Notes: generated by a model from the letters alone, not told the origin. A stretch of 64,000 nt of DNA from Puccinellia tenuiflora (GCA_012064385.1 QRDG01000621.1:186001-250000), one strand, 5' to 3'; numbered from the stretch's first letter, positions 21,001 through 31,655 are shown. A program made the numbers and translations.

Positions 21001-21422
21001 CTACTGGTGAGACGCCGTTCTCCCTCGTATATGGCGCTGAACCCGTCCTCCCCAGCGAGATCACTCATGGCTCTCCACGAGTCTTGGCCTTCAAGGAGGC
21101 TGAGCTGGACGAACTCCGCAACGACGACCTACTGCTGCTTGAAGGGCTCCGCTGAAATGCGGCCCTGAGAGCGGCAAAGTACCAGCAAGACCTCCGTCGC
21201 TACCACAGCCGCCACATCCGGCCGCGCACTCTTGAAGCAGGAGACCTTGTCCTGAGGAGAATCCTCTCCAGGTCAGGCCTCCACAAGCTCTAACCGATGT
21301 GGGAAGGCCCCTACAGAGTCGTGCACATTGCCAGGCCTGGCTCTACGCGGCTCGAGACGGAGGACGGCATCCCTGTCGCCAACCCCTGGAACATCCAGCA
21401 CCTGTGCAAGTTCTACCCCTGA
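18018..21422 (+). pseudogene. pol: Gypsy pol (RT, RNase H, integrase) with two nonsense codons
   Basis: In frame with gag-pro after the UAG. RT spans about 18230-18800, with CIDFTDLNKACPKDPYPLPR and the polymerase box AYVDDIVVKT at about 18597. A Glu/Pro-rich linker at 19090-19240 precedes the RNase H-like connection. A second RNase H domain is at 19610-20010 (MHFDGAFAARSAGAGAVL, then NNIAEYEGLLAGL and LIKGDSQLL). The integrase has an HHCC zinc finger at 20380-20500 (GHHSSSRTL ... CDACQFH) and a DDE core (GLDLLGPFPRAL, ITDNGSQFISG, HPRSNGQAERANAEVL). The C-terminal part is interrupted by TGA at 21153-21155 and TAA at 21291-21293; the frame otherwise continues to the natural stop at 21420-21422 (QHLCKFYP). 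The DDE catalytic residues lie before the first stop. This copy probably cannot make a full integrase. Confidence 0.92.
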
Positions 21423-22642
21423 TCGCCCTCGGCGAGCAACTTTTTGCATCAAGGGAGAGCTACGCGCCATCATCCTCCACGAGGAAAAACTTCGGGCTCC
21501 CCTCTCTACTATACGTTGTCGCGGGCCGTTTGAGAAGACTCCCAAGCCACCAAGCCTCGGCACGGTAACCTCTTCAGGCACCATGCCTTGGTGAGGTGGA
21601 TCCCCATGCCGGTCATGGTGGAACGCAGGCTAAAAGCCACCCCCGCCTAGGGGCCCCCTGAGCTCTCTCTACATGCGTCTGCCTCGGGCACGCCCCTCGA
21701 GAGTCTCAGCCACAGCATGTGGACCCGATGCCCAGAGCATGGCGGATATTTTTTGTGCTTCTGGCCACGCCAGTGTAATGAACCTATGTTTCAGGTCAAT
21801 TTGAACCTTTGCGCATCACGCCAGCATATTTTGTTGCTTCGGTAAGCTCTAATGTTATTGCTTTCCGTTTTCTCGCTCGTATGATCCCTCCTGTGTATCT
21901 CACGAGCGGGGGCTAGCATGGTGCCATGCCACGGGAGCATCCCGGCAGCGCCTAAAACCCAAGGGATCCGAGCTCTGAACTTGCGGGTCAGCTCTCATGC
22001 ATGTCAACTCCCAAGGAGCTCTGAACTCATGGGTCAGCTCCCGCGCACGTCAACTCACCAAGGATCACCAAAAACCTTGGTGCTTCTTCTCCTCGCGAGA
22101 CACACATGAAGGAACCTACGAGCACAAGTTATCTAGCTATCTATTGCTTGTGGGTATGCCTATCTGTCCAAGTGCAGGAAACAAGCATCAGGCACCCTCT
22201 CCAAGGCAACAACGCCTCGCCAGGGAACCAACACCCTCTCCAAGGAAGAAACCCCTCGTCAAGCTAAGTCTAAACACTTGTTTGAATTTCCTCTCGCTGG
22301 TTTTTGCCCCTCGAGTCTCTTTTCTCTCTCCTATGCCTCATGGGCTGCTTGCACGTCAAAGGGGGGCCCAAGCATCGCGCTTCGAGGAGCTCTTACTTCT
22401 TGAGGCCTCACACACCCCCCGGCCTTGTGGAGCCCTGACTCTCACATACCGAAGCGGCGGTGGTGTAGCGCTAAGAGAGGGTCCTAAGACGTAGAGCGAA
22501 AAAAACATGAAGGGGCAAGACAAAAGCCTCCCGAAGGACATTCACAAGCATTTTCCAATAAGCTTAACAAGTTTTTACAATGTCTTACAACCAAAATGAC
22601 TAAGATAATGTGCCTCATGCACGTCTAGCTACAGGAGGGAGC
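21423..22642. other. Non-coding spacer between pol and the antisense gene
   Basis: About 1.2 kb inside the nested Gypsy element. No frame with recognisable domains. It holds direct repeats of a GGGTCAGCTC(C/T)...CACGTCAACTC type near 21985-22060. Tat-type elements normally have such a long spacer and an extra gene 3' of pol. Confidence 0.7.
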
Positions 22643-24166
22643 TTAAGCCGTCGCGCCTCCTGAGGTGCCCGCTCCGTCTACGGTAGCCTCCGCCTCCAGC
22701 GCATCTTCCTCGCCGTCGCCTTCGCCGTCATCGACCAAGACTTGGTCGTACTTCCTAGCGAGCACCTCAGCAGCTTCCCGCGCCTTGTCGCGGATGTCGA
22801 CCGGTGCCATCACGGCCTCGAGGTCGAACGAGGGCCAGAGCCTCAGGAGGTTGCTGAAGACGCGGCTGGTGCCGAGGACGAGGAGATCGCGGCTCTCCTC
22901 CACGACGCGCTCGTCGAAGCGCTTCGCGACCTTCTCAAGCTCCCCGAGGAATTGCCCGAAGAAGTGCGTGTGTGCGGCCTCATCGTCGATTCCTCCGGAG
23001 GGAAAGTGGGGGACCTCGATCCTCATGTCGTCCCCGACGGCGTTCGCGCGGCAGACCAGCTCGTGAAGCATGAGCTGGCGCTGGCGTGTCATGGCCCGGC
23101 CGTGCCGCGCGGTGTCTCGTGCCTGCTCCGCAAGGTTCGCCGCCGGCCCCACCTGCTGCTGGAGGTCACTCAGGTCCGCCTTCAGGGCGGCAATCTCCCT
23201 CTCCGCGCGAGTCAGCGCCTCCTTGGCGCGCTGGAGGTGAGAGGTCAACTCCCTCTCCGACTTCTCAAGCCCTTCGATCTGGTGCAGGAACTCGTTGCAC
23301 TTGATTGTGAAGCGCTCTTCCTGCTTCTTGGCCTTGGCGTCGTAGTCATTGGTGAGGCTCTCACGGATGCGCTCAGCCTTGGCGTCGGCCTCCTCCTGGG
23401 TTCGCTTCTGCTTCAGCGCAAGGTCGGCGTTGGCCTTGTCGTGGCACTCCTTGCGGGTGGCCTCGCTCCTGGCCACCGAGTTCTCGCGCTCCTGCAGTTG
23501 CCCCTCGCGGGTGGCCTGGGCCTCCTCGAGCAGATGAACCTGCTCCTCGCGTTGGTGCAGCTCCTTCTCCTGGAGGGAGAGCTCCTCCTCGCGCCACTTC
23601 AGCTCTGACTCGCGAGGCGCCAGCTGCCCCTCACGGGCATCCAGCAGCTCGCGCAGCTCCTTCAGGCTGGCCTTAGCGGCCTTGGACTCAGCGGCAAGCT
23701 TCTGTTCGGCGGCTGCCAGCTCCTGGTGCTTGGCGGTGGTCTCCGCCTCAAGCGCTTCCCGGGCGGCGTCCAGCTGGTCCGTGACCTCCGCCGCCTCCCG
23801 CTGGACACTGTCGCGGGTCTCTTTGGCGAAGCGGATCGCCTCCTCGCGCGCCGCCTTGGCCGCCGCGTCCTGCCGGCGGCACATCTCCACCCTTTCGTGG
23901 AGGAGGGCCCAGGCGTCGGCGAGCCTTGCCCGCTCCTTCTCCCTGGCGAGATCTTCCGCGGCGAACTGCACCGCCAGCTCGTCGAGTGTCTTCCGCGCTT
24001 GGCGGAGGACAACGTCGCGGCGAGCCGCGCGAGGGCGCGGCTCACTCAGTGCCAGGATCCCCGCGTCTCCGTGGGGAGCAGAGGCCTCGACGCTCGTCGA
24101 GGCACCCAGGGCACTTTGCCGCAGCGTGGGGGCTCGTGGGGGCGTCCCCCTCGCCGCCCGCGTCAA
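22643..24166 (-). CDS. C-terminal coiled-coil part of the antisense gene
   Basis: A 507-codon frame on the minus strand of the nested element. Residues about 55-350 are almost continuously helical and charged (repeated Glu/Ala/Arg/Lys with Leu spacing, for example LAREKERARLADAWALLHE), a long coiled coil. After it comes a conserved-looking block around 395-470 (HFPSGGIDDEAAHTHFFGQF, then LGTSRVFSNLLRLWPSFDLE) and an acidic tail. It lies downstream of the two upstream segments of the same antisense gene but in a different frame from the preceding one, so a frameshift around 24130-24160 or an unseen intron separates them. Antisense genes with gypsy-type putative transposon domains are known from Tat-lineage elements; their function is not established. 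Confidence 0.65.
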   Translation of the reverse strand: MTRAARGTPPRAPTLRQSALGASTSVEASAPHGDAGILALSEPRPRAARRDVVLRQARKTLDELAVQFAAEDLAREKERARLADAWALLHERVEMCRRQDAAAKAAREEAIRFAKETRDSVQREAAEVTDQLDAAREALEAETTAKHQELAAAEQKLAAESKAAKASLKELRELLDAREGQLAPRESELKWREEELSLQEKELHQREEQVHLLEEAQATREGQLQERENSVARSEATRKECHDKANADLALKQKRTQEEADAKAERIRESLTNDYDAKAKKQEERFTIKCNEFLHQIEGLEKSERELTSHLQRAKEALTRAEREIAALKADLSDLQQQVGPAANLAEQARDTARHGRAMTRQRQLMLHELVCRANAVGDDMRIEVPHFPSGGIDDEAAHTHFFGQFLGELEKVAKRFDERVVEESRDLLVLGTSRVFSNLLRLWPSFDLEAVMAPVDIRDKAREAAEVLARKYDQVLVDDGEGDGEEDALEAEATVDGAGTSGGATA

Positions 24167-25181
24167 AATCCCTCAGGGGGCTGGGCGTCCTCTCGCCCCT
24201 GGCCCCGCCGCTTGGGGGCTCCACAGGCGTCTCCATTGCCTGCTCTTCAGGGGCGCTCCCCGCCCCTTCCATGGTGGCCGCGTCTGTCGCGGTCTCGGGC
24301 GCGTCCGCCCTCCTTGCGGGAGCCTCCTCCGCCTCTGGAGGTGGCTCCATGATGATCTCTTCGTCCACCTCTTCCTCTTCCGCACGATGCTCGACCGCGG
24401 GGGGAGAGGCAGCCCGAGTTGGCGGCGGCGTCGCCACCTCAATCACCTCCTCCGCGCGGTGCTCGACCGCGGGGGGAGAAGCAGCCCTAGCCGGAGGCGA
24501 CATCGCCTCCTCAACCAACACCACCTCCACGCGGTGCTCACCCGCGGGAGGGACTGTCTCTTGCTGCGGCTCGCCAGCCGCTTGCTGCGGCTCGTCGGCC
24601 GCCTGCTGCGGCTCATCGGCCACAGGCGTTTCCTCGGCGGCGCCGGCGGTCTCCCCAAGCCTGCGGAGACGCCGCCTCTTCGGCGCCGCGGGTACGCTGA
24701 AAAAGCACAAACAAGCGAAGACCCTTCAGGAGGGGATTCTCAGAAGCAAATGCTGAAAGAAAAGAAAGAACCAAACTTACTCGTCGGCCGCTCTCCACAC
24801 CCTCTTCTTCCCCTTGGGCGGCTGGAGGGTGCTCGCTCCGGCCTCTTCGGGAGGCGCCGCTGCCTCCTCGGGAGGAGCATCCCTCGAGGCGGCCCCGGCG
24901 TCCCTGTCATGGAGGGCCTTGGTGCGGGGTTCGCGGCGCCCTCTCCTGCTGCTGCCCTCCTCCCCTGTGGGGCGCTGGAAGCGAACCACGTGGAAGGCGT
25001 CCTCGTCGCCACTGGAGGAGATCACCTCGATGTCCTCGCCAGCCGGAGCACTCCTTGAGGCGCCCGTGTCGCCTCCTGAGGGGTTAGCGCCCCTCGAGGC
25101 CTCGACCTCACCAGAGATCGGCATCTCTCGGGGCCGCGTCCTCGCCGGAGTCCTCTCCTTCGTCCGGCTCCGGCGACTCAT
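24042..25181 (-). pseudogene. Middle part of the antisense gene, two exons with an acidic repeat region
   Basis: First exon frame 25181-24787 (MSRRSRTKERTPARTR ... KGKKRVWRAAD), ending at a good donor GA/GTAAGT at about 24783. An intron of roughly 75 bp ends TTTTTCAG near 24700. The second exon continues DVPAAPKRRRLRRLGE and then has imperfect repeats: DEPQQAA units, and a unit containing SPPAVEHRAEE present twice plus a third partial copy. Composition is low-complexity, Pro/Ala/Glu-rich. Both the upstream segment (25108-26190) and the downstream segment are in different frames, so lesions lie near 25130 and 24150. The splice sites are inferred from sequence only. Confidence 0.5.
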
Positions 25182-26190
25182 CCATGAACTCCGGCTCCGC
25201 CGCCCATGGGTTGGTGCGGGGCCCGCGGTGCCCTGCGGGCACGATGCCCCACTCGTCGAACACCGGCAGGCGCCTGCGGTGATTCTCCACGCTCTCCACG
25301 GTAAAGTTGAAGAGCTTCTTGGCCTCCGGGATTGCAGTTCCCGGGATGTCCGTTGTAGCGAAGAGGACCCCCATGATGGGGTGCAGCACCTCCCGCGTGA
25401 AGTTGTCTACACACAGGCGCATCCTGTCCACCTTGCCGGTGTATCGCCACACCGGCTCCGAATGCTGCTGGAGAGGCGCGATCCGGCGCCTCGTGAAGTC
25501 CTTGGCCACCATCTGGCTGGTGACCCTGCCAACGCGAAGCCTCCGTATGCACTCATACACCATGTCGAGCTCTGGGCCTTCGAAGTCTGCGCTCGCCTAG
25601 CGCGCCCACTTCCTCGGCGGCGCCTCGGGCACCTCCAAGAGAGGGTTCGTCTCCTTGGTGTCGACGAAGAACCACCGCTTGCGGAAGCCATCCACCTTCT
25701 TCGTCACCTTGGTGACAGCGTCCTCACCGCACCACGCGATGGGGATGTATTCTTCACTTCTGGTGGCGGCGATGCGGAAGGAGACGCATCCAAACCGCTC
25801 GTTCGACTTGGTGCTCCGGAGGGAGTAGAAGCTGCGGAAAAGCGCCACCGAGGGGCAGATGCCGATGTAGGCCTCGCAGAGGTAGGCGAAGATGGCAAGA
25901 ATGAGGATGGAGTTTGGGTGAAGGTGGAGAAGCTGGATCTGGTACGTCTCCAGAATCGCGAAGAGGTAGTACCCCTCGGGAAGCCTGCTGCCTGTCGGCC
26001 TCATCTCGGTGATGCCATGCTCGTTGGTGTTCAAGGCCGCCAGGTAGCGCACTTTCGCAATCGCCGCCGCGTTGATCCGCGACGGCGGCAGCGCTGCCAC
26101 AAATGCAGCGCCCCGCGCCGCCGCCGCAGACGTGCCAGTCTGCACTGCGGCTTTTCCCTTCTGGCCGTCGGTTGCCTTCTTGGGAGCCAT
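25108..26190 (-). pseudogene. N-terminal part of the antisense gene, Transposase_28-like domain
   Basis: Starts at the ATG at 26190 (MAPKKATDGQKGK), about 310 bp from the 3' LTR and facing away from it. Residues about 70-130 contain PEGYYLFAILETYQIQLLHL followed by HPNSILILAIFAYLCEAYIG, the pattern of the plant 'putative gypsy type transposon' domain (PF04195-like). A TAG at 25597-25599 interrupts the frame after PPRKWAR; the same frame reopens at once (ASADFEGPELDMVYECIRRL) and continues to DADLW at 25108. The gene is therefore broken by a nonsense codon, with a frameshift near 25130. Its role in the element's life cycle is unknown. Confidence 0.65.
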
Positions 26191-26483
26191 GGCCGCTGGA
26201 AGGAGCTCGAAGACGAAGACCTCGGAAGCGATGAGCTCTGGGAGGAAGGAGGAGTTTTGAAGAAGAGGGCGGCGGAGTAAGGGGAGGAGTGATGGGCGCA
26301 GTCTATGTGCCAGGCTTTATTGATCGACACACGAGTCGTGGCGGGCCCCATCGGGATGCCCGTTGAAGCCGAGGAGATCGTGGCCGCGGCGCAACCGCTG
26401 CGCCCCACGTGTCACGGCCCTGCCAGGCGTTTTTGACCCCTTGACGCTTCGCCTGCGTCCATGGGCCTCGGCGTGCCCATCGC

Positions 26484-26498
26484 GGGCCCAGGGGCTAC
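26484..26498 (+). other. Polypurine tract region before the 3' LTR
   Basis: GGGCCCAGGGGCTAC lies directly before TGTCGGC. The AGGGGCTAC end at an LTR start is the expected plus-strand primer site of this kind of element. Confidence 0.65.
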
Positions 26499-27560
26499 TG
26501 TCGGCACAGTGGAAACTAGGGTACCACGGGCCGGCCTGCCAGGGCCCGCAAGATTCTTCGGCTGATTTTCGCTAAGGACCAGGCTGTCCAAGCCTGGCGA
26601 GCCTCGCGAAGGGTTTTCCCTCGCGAGGGATCTTTCCTCCTCGCTAAGGGATTTTTCCCTCGGCGAGGGACCGCTCCTCGACAAGGCGTCTCCGACGCCA
26701 CCCGCAATTCTGCTAAGGACCAAGCCGAAGGGCTCGGCGAGGCTTTTTGCCTCGCGAGGCTCCTTCCTCGCGAAGCCATCTCTGCCTCCGCGGCAGAGCG
26801 CACATGGGCTCTGCGCCATGTGCAGAGTGACGCGCGTGCCTACGCGCGATGACGACGACGCCGCAGTTGCCGTTTCTATGTATAAAGCAGTCAACAAAGC
26901 GGAGCCAAGCAAAGCGGACAACGAGTATTGCCTCTTTGGTGATAAGGGAACCGTCTGCAGCTACGCTCCAAGGGCGACGTCACCGTGGGTCACATCCCAC
27001 CTCAGCAAGCGCCAGCCCACCATCCGGCTGGTCGGTGGCCTTTTTCAGCTTTGGTGACGCCGCTCCCCTGCCGTGGACCGCGTCCACGAGCTTTACCTTT
27101 ATGGTGGACTCCACCTTTATCGTGCACCCTACTCCTTCCTTCGTCGCCATGTGGTAGCCCTTCCCGCCCAAATGTTTGGGCGGAAGAGGTCCAAGACTCC
27201 TATAAAAGGAGAGGGGGCACGCCCAAGCAAAGGGTTCTTCTTTGGGTTCGCATTCTGGTTCATCCTTGGCAACTCTGAGATCTAGGGTTAGCTACTGTTA
27301 GCCACCTCGAGCTCGGCAAGCTCTCCTTGTACTGTAAACCTCTCCAAGCAGTGCAATACACCGTAGCAGGACGTAGGGGTTTTACCTCCCAAAGAGGGCC
27401 CTGAACCTGGGTAAGATCATGTGTCTATCTCTACAGTGTCGTCCGCAGCGAGTCCGACGAGCACCGTCGCCGGAGCATGTTGAGGATTGTTTGACTCCGT
27501 GTTCAGCCCCTTACACGATACCTTGGAGACACCCCCAGTTCCTGGGAACAATCTCCGACA
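26499..27560 (+). repeat. 3' LTR of the nested Gypsy element (1062 bp)
   Basis: Starts TGTCGGCACAGTGGAAAC and ends CAATCTCCGACA. Same length as the 5' LTR, with about 20 mismatches counted by eye and no indels. TATAAAA at 27201-27207. Followed by the target duplication AAATG (27561-27565). Confidence 0.95.
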
Positions 27561-27565
27561 AAATG

Positions 27566-28838
27566 AGGTTGTAAACAATGTAAAAAGATGGACCGGGGGC
27601 CATGGGTTCACTAGTGGAGTCTCTCAAGTAAATAAAATATGCATCTGATGGGTGAACGAATTACAGCGAGGCAATTGACAAGATCATGACACAAAACCAA
27701 TTTAGCTATGACAAAAGGGACATGATAATATTTATGGAAGCATCACGACAAGGAACAAAGACCGTTGAGTTCAACTGCGTCTTTGTCTAAAAATTCCACC
27801 GTGGGATCGCTATCCAGCATGTCACCCAACGGTATTAAGTTGCAAGCAACAGACATTTGCATTAAGTAAAGTGCATGAAGTAAGCAATACTAATATCAAA
27901 AGAGACATTAACACCGCTGTTTTACCCTTAGTAGCAACATCACACCCTCGCCCTTAGACGTTTCTGTCACTCATGCCCAGCAACAAAAGGGGGCATGAAC
28001 CCACTATCTAGCATAAATACCCTCTCTTGGAGATACACACAATCACTTGGCCAAAGTAACTATGTATATCGGAGAGCATGCAAGAACATAAATCAACATA
28101 TAAGAATCATGCACAATCTGAACATAACTTCATAATCCATCGGATCCCAGCAAACACATCACATAGCATTACAATAATCGATCTTGATCATGTTAGGAAG
28201 CTCACAAGATCATAAGACATGAAGCACAAGAGAGAGACTACCAACTAGCTACAGCCATGGACCCGTAGTCCAAGGTGAGACTACTCACAACCCATCCCGG
28301 AGGAAGGCATGGAGATGAAGAGCCCTCCGGGATCGATCTCCCCTCCGGCAGAGTGCCGGGATCAGCTTCAGATTGGACCCCGAACTAGGGTTTTACGTGA
28401 CGGCGTGTCGGGGTCGAGTTTCGGGAAAATAATGGTCGCCCCGATGTTTTTAGGTCAAGTGTGATTTTATAGGCCTCGGAGGGGGCCAAAGAGGTGCCCC
28501 ACAGGCAGGGGTGGGTCCCACCCGTGGGTCCACCTAGGGCCGCGGCAGGGAGGCGCCTCTGCCCTGTGGGTCGCCTCCAAGGCTGCCCTTCGGACTCCGT
28601 CTTCGTCTTGGCGTAAAAATAATCCCCGTAAATTTTGGTCCAATTCAAAGAATATTTCCAGAAGTAAATTTCTGAAACAAAAAGGCAGCAAAAATAGGGA
28701 ACTGGCACTGGGCATCTTGTCAGCAGGTTAGTCCGACAAAATGCATAAAAATGATATAATTGATAGTAAAAACATGTGACAATATAACAAAACTAGCATG
28801 GATCACTCAAAAATTATAGATACGTTTGAGACGTATGA
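27566..28838 (-). repeat. 5' LTR of the Sabrina-like element, outer 1273 bp
   Basis: Continuation of the LTR interrupted at 14483. It ends ACGTATGA (minus strand TCATACGT where the partner LTR has TGATACGT). 422 plus 1273 equals 1695, the exact length of the other LTR. Followed by GAGGC, the element's target duplication. Confidence 0.92.
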
Positions 28839-29500
28839 GAGGCGTAGGCAGAAAATATGTCTTTCCTTTCCTTGTACTGATTCCAATGGGGGAAGATAGG
28901 GACAACCTCATTCACAGCTATTGAACATGCAGTACCATACATGCTAGCAATCTTTGCGTCAGCGGGCCGAGACTTTCCCGATGGAATAACAATTTTGATC
29001 CTACTTCCTTTGGACATCCTGTCCAGCTCCTTTCCCAAGATTACTCCCCTACTTACAATCATGTTTCTAGTTCGATCATCTACAAAATTGCGCTAGAGTT
29101 AGTGTTCTGCATTTTGGATTTGATTCTGTAATGGCAAGTGTAGAGTAAGAGTATTCAATATTTCTAGAATGTTACCTTGGGAACCTAGCCCCTCGCCTTG
29201 GATAGTTCGCAGCTCGACTTGGTGACGTCACAGATGGCCATGGGGAGGGTCCTGCTCGCCTTGGGTGGGTGCCGCCTCACGGTGGTCAACTGCCTCCTTG
29301 TGTTGGCTAGCCTCCAGCTGGCATTGGGCAACTGCCTGCTCGCCTTGGGCCCTCTGATTTGCAGCCCTTGTAACTCGTGGCGATGCGGCTGTCGGTACTG
29401 CTGGCGGAGTCGGTTTGGTCTTTTTCTTTATTACCGGAGTCTAAGGTGTTGTGGCGTCAGCTAAATCTGCATTGACACGCTTGCGATTGCGCACTGCACC
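28839..29500 (-). pseudogene. CACTA-type transposase-like gene, upstream fragment
   Basis: One exon runs from 29092 (after ACTCTAG) to the retroelement insertion at 28838. It encodes NMIVSRGVILGKELDRMSKG, then PSGKSRPADAKIASMYGTAC and VVPIFPHWNQYKERKDIF. This arrangement (RGxxLGKxLDR, GKxRP, IPxxxHWxxYK) resembles the plant transposase family of Ptta/En/Spm (PF03004-like) encoded by CACTA elements. Further upstream, 29500-29190, a Pro/Ala/Gln-rich frame (NRKRVNADLADATTP, then a TAG, then TPVIKKKTKPTPP) looks like its N-terminal exon with a nonsense codon. The gene is broken by the Sabrina-like insertion. Confidence 0.55.
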
Positions 29501-29879
29501 AGGATTTGGTTGTGGTTCTAACATGAATAAAGAGGTCCAAGTAAGTTACAAACATAACACTTGCTAAGAACCTCTTACAGCTACAAAGTAAGCTACTCAT
29601 TTCCGGGTTTCTTCAATGGGGTGTATTTAATGTTCTAAAGTATAGGACTAGTATTGGTTGTTCTGTAGTACTGATGATGTAACAGACCCATATGAGTAAT
29701 CTAATCTGTGGACCTAAGACTGATAGGATCGCAAAACTGATATTAAGCCTAATACAAGCTGGATAAAAAGCAAACTTTAACCATATGAACTCATCAAACA
29801 GAAGCACCTAATAGGCAACTAAACAAACATGTGCAGCAAACAAGCATCAAAAAGACGAAAAGAATTCTCTGAAGATTGC
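29501..29879. other. AT-rich stretch, no gene seen
   Basis: About 380 bp between the transposase-like fragment and the next LTR. Nothing beyond possible intron or promoter sequence of the decayed transposase gene. Confidence 0.6.
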
Positions 29880-31655
29880 TGTACATGTCAAACGTATCTA
29901 TAATTTTTGAGTGATCCATGCTAATTTTGTGATGTTGTCACATGTTTCTATGATCATATCACAACATTTTTATGCATTTTGTTGGACTAACCTATTGACA
30001 AGATGCCCAGTGCCAGTTGCCTGTTTTTGCTATTTTTGTATTTCAGAAAATCACTTATGGAAATATTCTCGGAATTGGACGAAAATTTACGGGAAATTTT
30101 TATGCGAAGGAATACACCACCACGTCGAAGGGCGACCTGGGGGGCCACACAGGGGCCAGGGACGGCCCCCTGCCACGGCCCCACCAGGAGGCGCGGGTGG
30201 GACCCGCCCCTGCCCCCTGGGCACCTCCTCGGTCCCCTCCGACGCCTATAAAATCCCATAATCCCTAATTTTGACAGGACGACCATTATTTTTAACAGAA
30301 GACATCCCGACGCGCCGTCACCTCAAACCCTAGTTCGGGGGTCAATCTGAAGCAGATCCCGGCACCCTGCCGGAGGGGAGATCGATCCCGGAGGGCTCTT
30401 CATCGCCATGCCTTCCTCCGGGATGATTTGTGAGTAGTCCCACCTTGGACCTTGGGTCCATGGCAGTAGCTAGATGGTAGTCTCTCTCTCTTGTGCTTCA
30501 TGTTTATGATCTTGTGAGCTGCCTAACATGATCAAGATCGACTATTGTAATACTATGTGATGTGTTTGCTGGGATCCGATGGATTATGAAGTTATGATCA
30601 GATTGTGCATGATTCTTATATGTTGATTTATGTTCTTGCATGCTCTCCGATGTGTGTACTTACTTTGGCCAAGTGATTGTGTGTATCTCCAGGAGAGAGT
30701 ATTTATGCTAGATAGTGGGTTCATGCCCCCTCTTGTTCCTGGGCACGAGTGACAGAAACGTCTAAGGGCGAGGGTGTGCTGTTGCTATTAAGGGTAAAAC
30801 AGCGATGTTAATGTCTCTTTTGATATTAATATTGTTTACTTCATGCACTTTACTTAATGCAAATGTCTGTTGCTTGCAACTTAATACCGATGGGTGACAG
30901 GCTGGATAGCGATCCCACGGTGGACTTTTTAGACAAAGATGCAGTTGGACTCAACGGTCTTTGTTCCTTGTCGTGATGCCTCCATAAATATTATCATGTT
31001 CACTTTTTCATATCTAAATTAAGTTTGTGTTATTATCTTGTCAATTGCCCAGCTGTAATTTGTTTACCCATCATATGATCGTTCTATTTATTTGAGAGAC
31101 TCCACTAGTGAACCCATGGTCCCCGGTCCATCTTTTTACATTAATTGCAATCTTTATTTATCACTTTTCATCATCATTACCCTACTGGTCACTTTTCATA
31201 TTTCATCTATTTCACTATACAATTAACCGCTTTGTTTTCTGCGAGACCGGAAAGATTGACAACCTTTCCGTCGTTGGGGGCAAAGTATTTAGTTGAGTGT
31301 GTGCAGGTCCACGTCTGTTGAAGATTAAGCGCCAGAGATTTTCAACATTCAATTTGTTGTTGCTTTCAAGGTCCTACTGGTTCGATAAACCTCGGTTCGT
31401 TAAACGAGGGAAAACTGCTACTAGCTGCAATTCCGCCTTCGCTTGGGGCACCACCCAACTCTTTCCAATACACCATCAAGCAACTCTCTGGTGCCGTTGC
31501 CGGGGATCTGGGAGCTACAGCAAGGGAGTCTCACACTCTCAATCACTTTACTTTGTTTTTGTCTTGCTTGTCTTATTTCTTGTTAGCTTATTTTTCTTTT
31601 TGCAAAATTTTAAAACCCAAAAAAATTAGTGTAATCTTTATTTCAGTTTTGTTGC
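29880..31655 (+). mobile_element. Truncated Sabrina-like element: 5' LTR, primer site and leader
   Basis: The same family as 7684-28838, in the opposite orientation. The LTR is 29880-31478 (1599 bp; starts TGTACATGTCAAACGTATC, where TGATACGTCTCAAACGTATC is expected, and ends ACACCATCA). The primer site TGGTGCCGTTGCCGGGGA is at 31489-31506. The leader matches the minus strand at 13880-14030 (GGGAGTCTCACACTCTCAATC) and stops just before the gag ATG, where it abuts another truncated LTR. No coding part and no second LTR remain. The LTR is 96 bp shorter than the copies in 7684-28838 because it lacks the extra end block those contain. Confidence 0.85.
31489..31506 (+). other. Primer-binding site (tRNA-Asp type) of the truncated element
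   Basis: TGGTGCCGTTGCCGGGGA, ten bases after the LTR end ACACCATCA; one change (C to T) from the expected TGGCGCC start. Confidence 0.75.

Larger units (their letters stand above)
14484..27560 (+). mobile_element. Complete nested Gypsy (Tat-type) retrotransposon, 13.1 kb
   Basis: Bounded by two 1062-bp LTRs and the duplication AAATG. The order is 5' LTR, primer-binding site, gag-protease, UAG, pol (RT, RNase H, integrase), about 1.2 kb non-coding, a large antisense gene, polypurine tract, 3' LTR. By eye the LTRs differ at about 20 of 1062 positions (about 1.9 per cent), nearly all transitions and no indels, so the insertion is recent on a plant retroelement scale and younger than the host element. 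Pol carries two nonsense codons, so this copy is probably not autonomous. GC content is clearly higher than in the surrounding host LTR. Confidence 0.95.
7684..28838 (-). mobile_element. Sabrina-like non-autonomous Gypsy element, complete, with nested insertion
   Basis: Two LTRs (7684-9378, and 14062-14483 plus 27566-28838) each measure exactly 1695 bp once the nested element and one copy of its 5-bp duplication are removed. The element is flanked by GAGGC at 7679-7683 and 28839-28843. Without the nested element it is about 8.1 kb. The internal part (9379-14061) carries only gag and a protease; no RT, RNase H or integrase is found, so it must be moved by another element's enzymes. The LTR sequence, size and gag-only content resemble the Sabrina group of Triticeae Athila-type elements; the family name is recalled from general knowledge and was not checked. 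Confidence 0.85.

Noticed and set aside
22665..25058. Long plus-strand frames opposite the antisense gene (up to 488 codons)
   Set aside because: Low-complexity Arg/Ser/Leu-rich products with no domains; the minus strand has a coiled coil and a recognisable domain.
28385..28715. Short minus-strand frames at 28.4-28.7 kb, matching 8.9-9.25 kb and 30.0-30.25 kb
   Set aside because: All three are the same segment of Sabrina-like LTRs.
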